Below are positions 5,995 to 6,815 of a stretch of DNA of 6,815 bases, one piece after another. This DNA comes from Paracoccaceae bacterium. GTDB taxonomy: Bacteria > Pseudomonadota > Alphaproteobacteria > Rhodobacterales > Rhodobacteraceae. The stretch lies in the NCBI GenBank assembly GCA_007128995.1, contig SKWJ01000542.1, forward strand, positions 1 to 6,815, read 5' to 3'. Under the pieces are notes generated by a model. The model was given only the letters and a program-made list of their open reading frames with translations, had not been told where the DNA came from and searched no databases. Every line of letters begins with the position of its first letter. The stretch's first letter is position 1. The translations under genes were made by a program, and so were the position numbers.

Positions 5995-6000
5995 GGAGGT
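5995..6000 (+). promoter_or_regulatory. strong Shine-Dalgarno of the monooxygenase gene
   Basis: GGAGGT, within AGGGAGGTAAGG, is the full anti-16S complement and lies nine bases before ATG 6010. It fixes the start of the monooxygenase and is the strongest ribosome binding site in the window, implying high expression once transcribed. Confidence 0.8.
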
Positions 6001-6009
6001 AAGGTCAAG

Positions 6010-6815
6010 ATGACAGTGGTGCCGGTCCGCTCGGCGGAGCTAGAGGCGGCAGAGGTGGCGTGGTTCGCAGCCTTGTGTTCGGATGATTACAGGTTTCTGG
6101 GTGTCCCGGAAGGGGACCTGCGCTCCAGTTGGGAGCATTGCGGAGAAATTTTGCGCCGCGCCGAACAGAACGGTTTTCGCAATATCCTGTGCCCATCATC
6201 CTATCAGGTCGGGCAAGATACCCTCTCGTTCGTTGCGGCGGCAAGCCAGGTTACACAGGATATCAACCTGCTGGCAGCGATCCGCTGTGGCGAGATGCAG
6301 CCGATCATGCTGGCACGCACCGTCGCGACCCTGGACCACATGCTCAAGGGGCGGCTGACATTGAATGTGATTTCGTCCGATTTCCCCGGCGAAGTGGCGG
6401 AAAGCGCCTATCGCTATCGCCGCAGCCGCGAAGTGGTGCAGATTCTGCGTCAGGCGTGGGAACGCGATGAAATCAACCATGATGGCGAGATTTATCAGTT
6501 CTCGGGCATTCCAACCGCGCCCGCCAAACCCTATCAGCAACACGGTGGGCCGCTGCTCTATTTCGGTGGCTACAGCCCGGCGGCACTCGATCTATGCGCG
6601 GCGGAATGCGATGTCTACCTTATGTGGCCAGAGCCCAAGGACATGATCGCCCAGCGCATGACGGCAGTGGCCGAACGCGCCGAAACCTATGGGCGCGTTC
6701 TGGATTATGGCCTGCGGGTGCATGTCATCGTGCGCGACACCGAAACCGAGGCGCGTGAATATGCGGACCATATTGTCAGCAAGCTGGACGACGACTACGG
6801 TCGGATGATCAGAGA
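6010..6815 (+). CDS. LLM-class flavin-dependent monooxygenase, alkanesulfonate monooxygenase (SsuD)-like, 3' end missing
   Basis: The frame is open from ATG 6010 to the right edge, giving 268 residues with no stop. SsuD-type enzymes are about 380 residues, so roughly 110 are missing. The sequence follows the SsuD pattern: a hydrophobic strand GFRNILCPSS (55-64), ARTVATLDHMLKGRLTLNV (102-120), the helix YRRSREVVQILRQAW, PLLYFGGYSPAALDL (181-195), DVYLMWPEP (201-209), and RVHVIVRDTETEA (236-248). R236 and H238 match SsuD residues usually numbered Arg226 and His228. The SsuD Cys54 position appears not to be Cys here (around G68). Family members use reduced FMN from a partner reductase plus oxygen to oxidise sulfonates, sulfones or related substrates, cleaving C-S bonds in the best-known cases. 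The enzyme is cytoplasmic. It is transcribed separately from the kinase, judging by the AT-rich gap and its own strong ribosome binding site. The exact substrate is unknown. Confidence 0.9.
   Translation, partial: MTVVPVRSAELEAAEVAWFAALCSDDYRFLGVPEGDLRSSWEHCGEILRRAEQNGFRNILCPSSYQVGQDTLSFVAAASQVTQDINLLAAIRCGEMQPIMLARTVATLDHMLKGRLTLNVISSDFPGEVAESAYRYRRSREVVQILRQAWERDEINHDGEIYQFSGIPTAPAKPYQQHGGPLLYFGGYSPAALDLCAAECDVYLMWPEPKDMIAQRMTAVAERAETYGRVLDYGLRVHVIVRDTETEAREYADHIVSKLDDDYGRMIR

Larger units (their letters stand above)
5804..6009 (+). other. intergenic regulatory region before the monooxygenase gene
   Basis: These 206 bases contain no gene. The first 40 are GC-rich with only a weak, mismatched pairing (about 5818-5838). 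Bases 5845-5970 are strongly AT-rich. A weak hairpin with a bulge (CCTCCC 5889-5894 with GGGAAGG 5899-5905) is followed by CTTCT and could be a poor terminator for the kinase. The short repeat ATTGAT occurs at 5922-5927 and 5933-5938. A 5-bp stem (TCGCG 5976-5980 / CGCGA 5985-5989) with loop CAAA lies just before the Shine-Dalgarno. The monooxygenase evidently has its own promoter rather than read-through coupling. Confidence 0.7.

Noticed and set aside
6196..6543. Minus-strand and alternative plus-strand small frames in the monooxygenase region (6083-6543)
   Set aside because: The continuous frame from 6010, with a consensus ribosome binding site and SsuD-like sequence to the window edge, explains the region.

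Overview
The window looks like chromosomal DNA of a GC-rich alphaproteobacterium, most likely a member of the Rhodobacterales/Rhodobacteraceae. This rests on the style of the proteins, the strong preference for GC-rich codons, the frequent ATGA start/stop overlaps, and two AT-rich intergenic islands between otherwise GC-rich genes. No rRNA, tRNA, CRISPR array, insertion sequence or phage gene is visible. The genus is inference. All real genes are on the + strand.

Region 1 (1-3619) is a tightly packed operon: the 3' end of an unidentified gene, a double-cupin protein, a stand-alone MetE-type (cobalamin-independent methionine synthase II-like) zinc methyl/alkyltransferase, a small alpha/beta hydrolase, and an RraA-like / 4-hydroxy-4-methyl-2-oxoglutarate aldolase-family protein. 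All four junctions are ATGA overlaps of four bases (149-152, 1126-1129, 2244-2247, 2927-2930), so the five products are probably translationally coupled and act together. An oxygenase-type fold, an esterase/lactonase-type fold and an aldolase-type fold suggest a catabolic route. The MetE-like protein, with a complete His-Cys-Glu-Cys zinc site, suggests that a methyl or other alkyl group, or a thiol adduct, is handled along the way. I do not recognise this combination as a characterised pathway.

Region 2 (3620-3976) is a 357-base non-coding stretch. It holds two abutting hairpins (possible end of operon 1), then an AT-rich segment with a possible promoter, a 7-bp inverted repeat, a 10-bp direct repeat, and a possible 14-codon leader ORF whose stop overlaps the kinase start as ATGA.

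Region 3 (3977-5803) encodes a hybrid sensor histidine kinase: membrane sensor region, HisKA, HATPase and a C-terminal receiver. No DNA-binding partner is present in the window.

Region 4 (5804-6815) has a second AT-rich regulatory stretch, followed by the start of an SsuD-like flavin-dependent monooxygenase (luciferase-like family). This gene has an excellent ribosome binding site and runs off the right edge. The oxygenase and the MetE-like/cupin operon flank the kinase. They could belong to one organosulfur or xenobiotic-use locus under its control, but that link is inference from proximity only.
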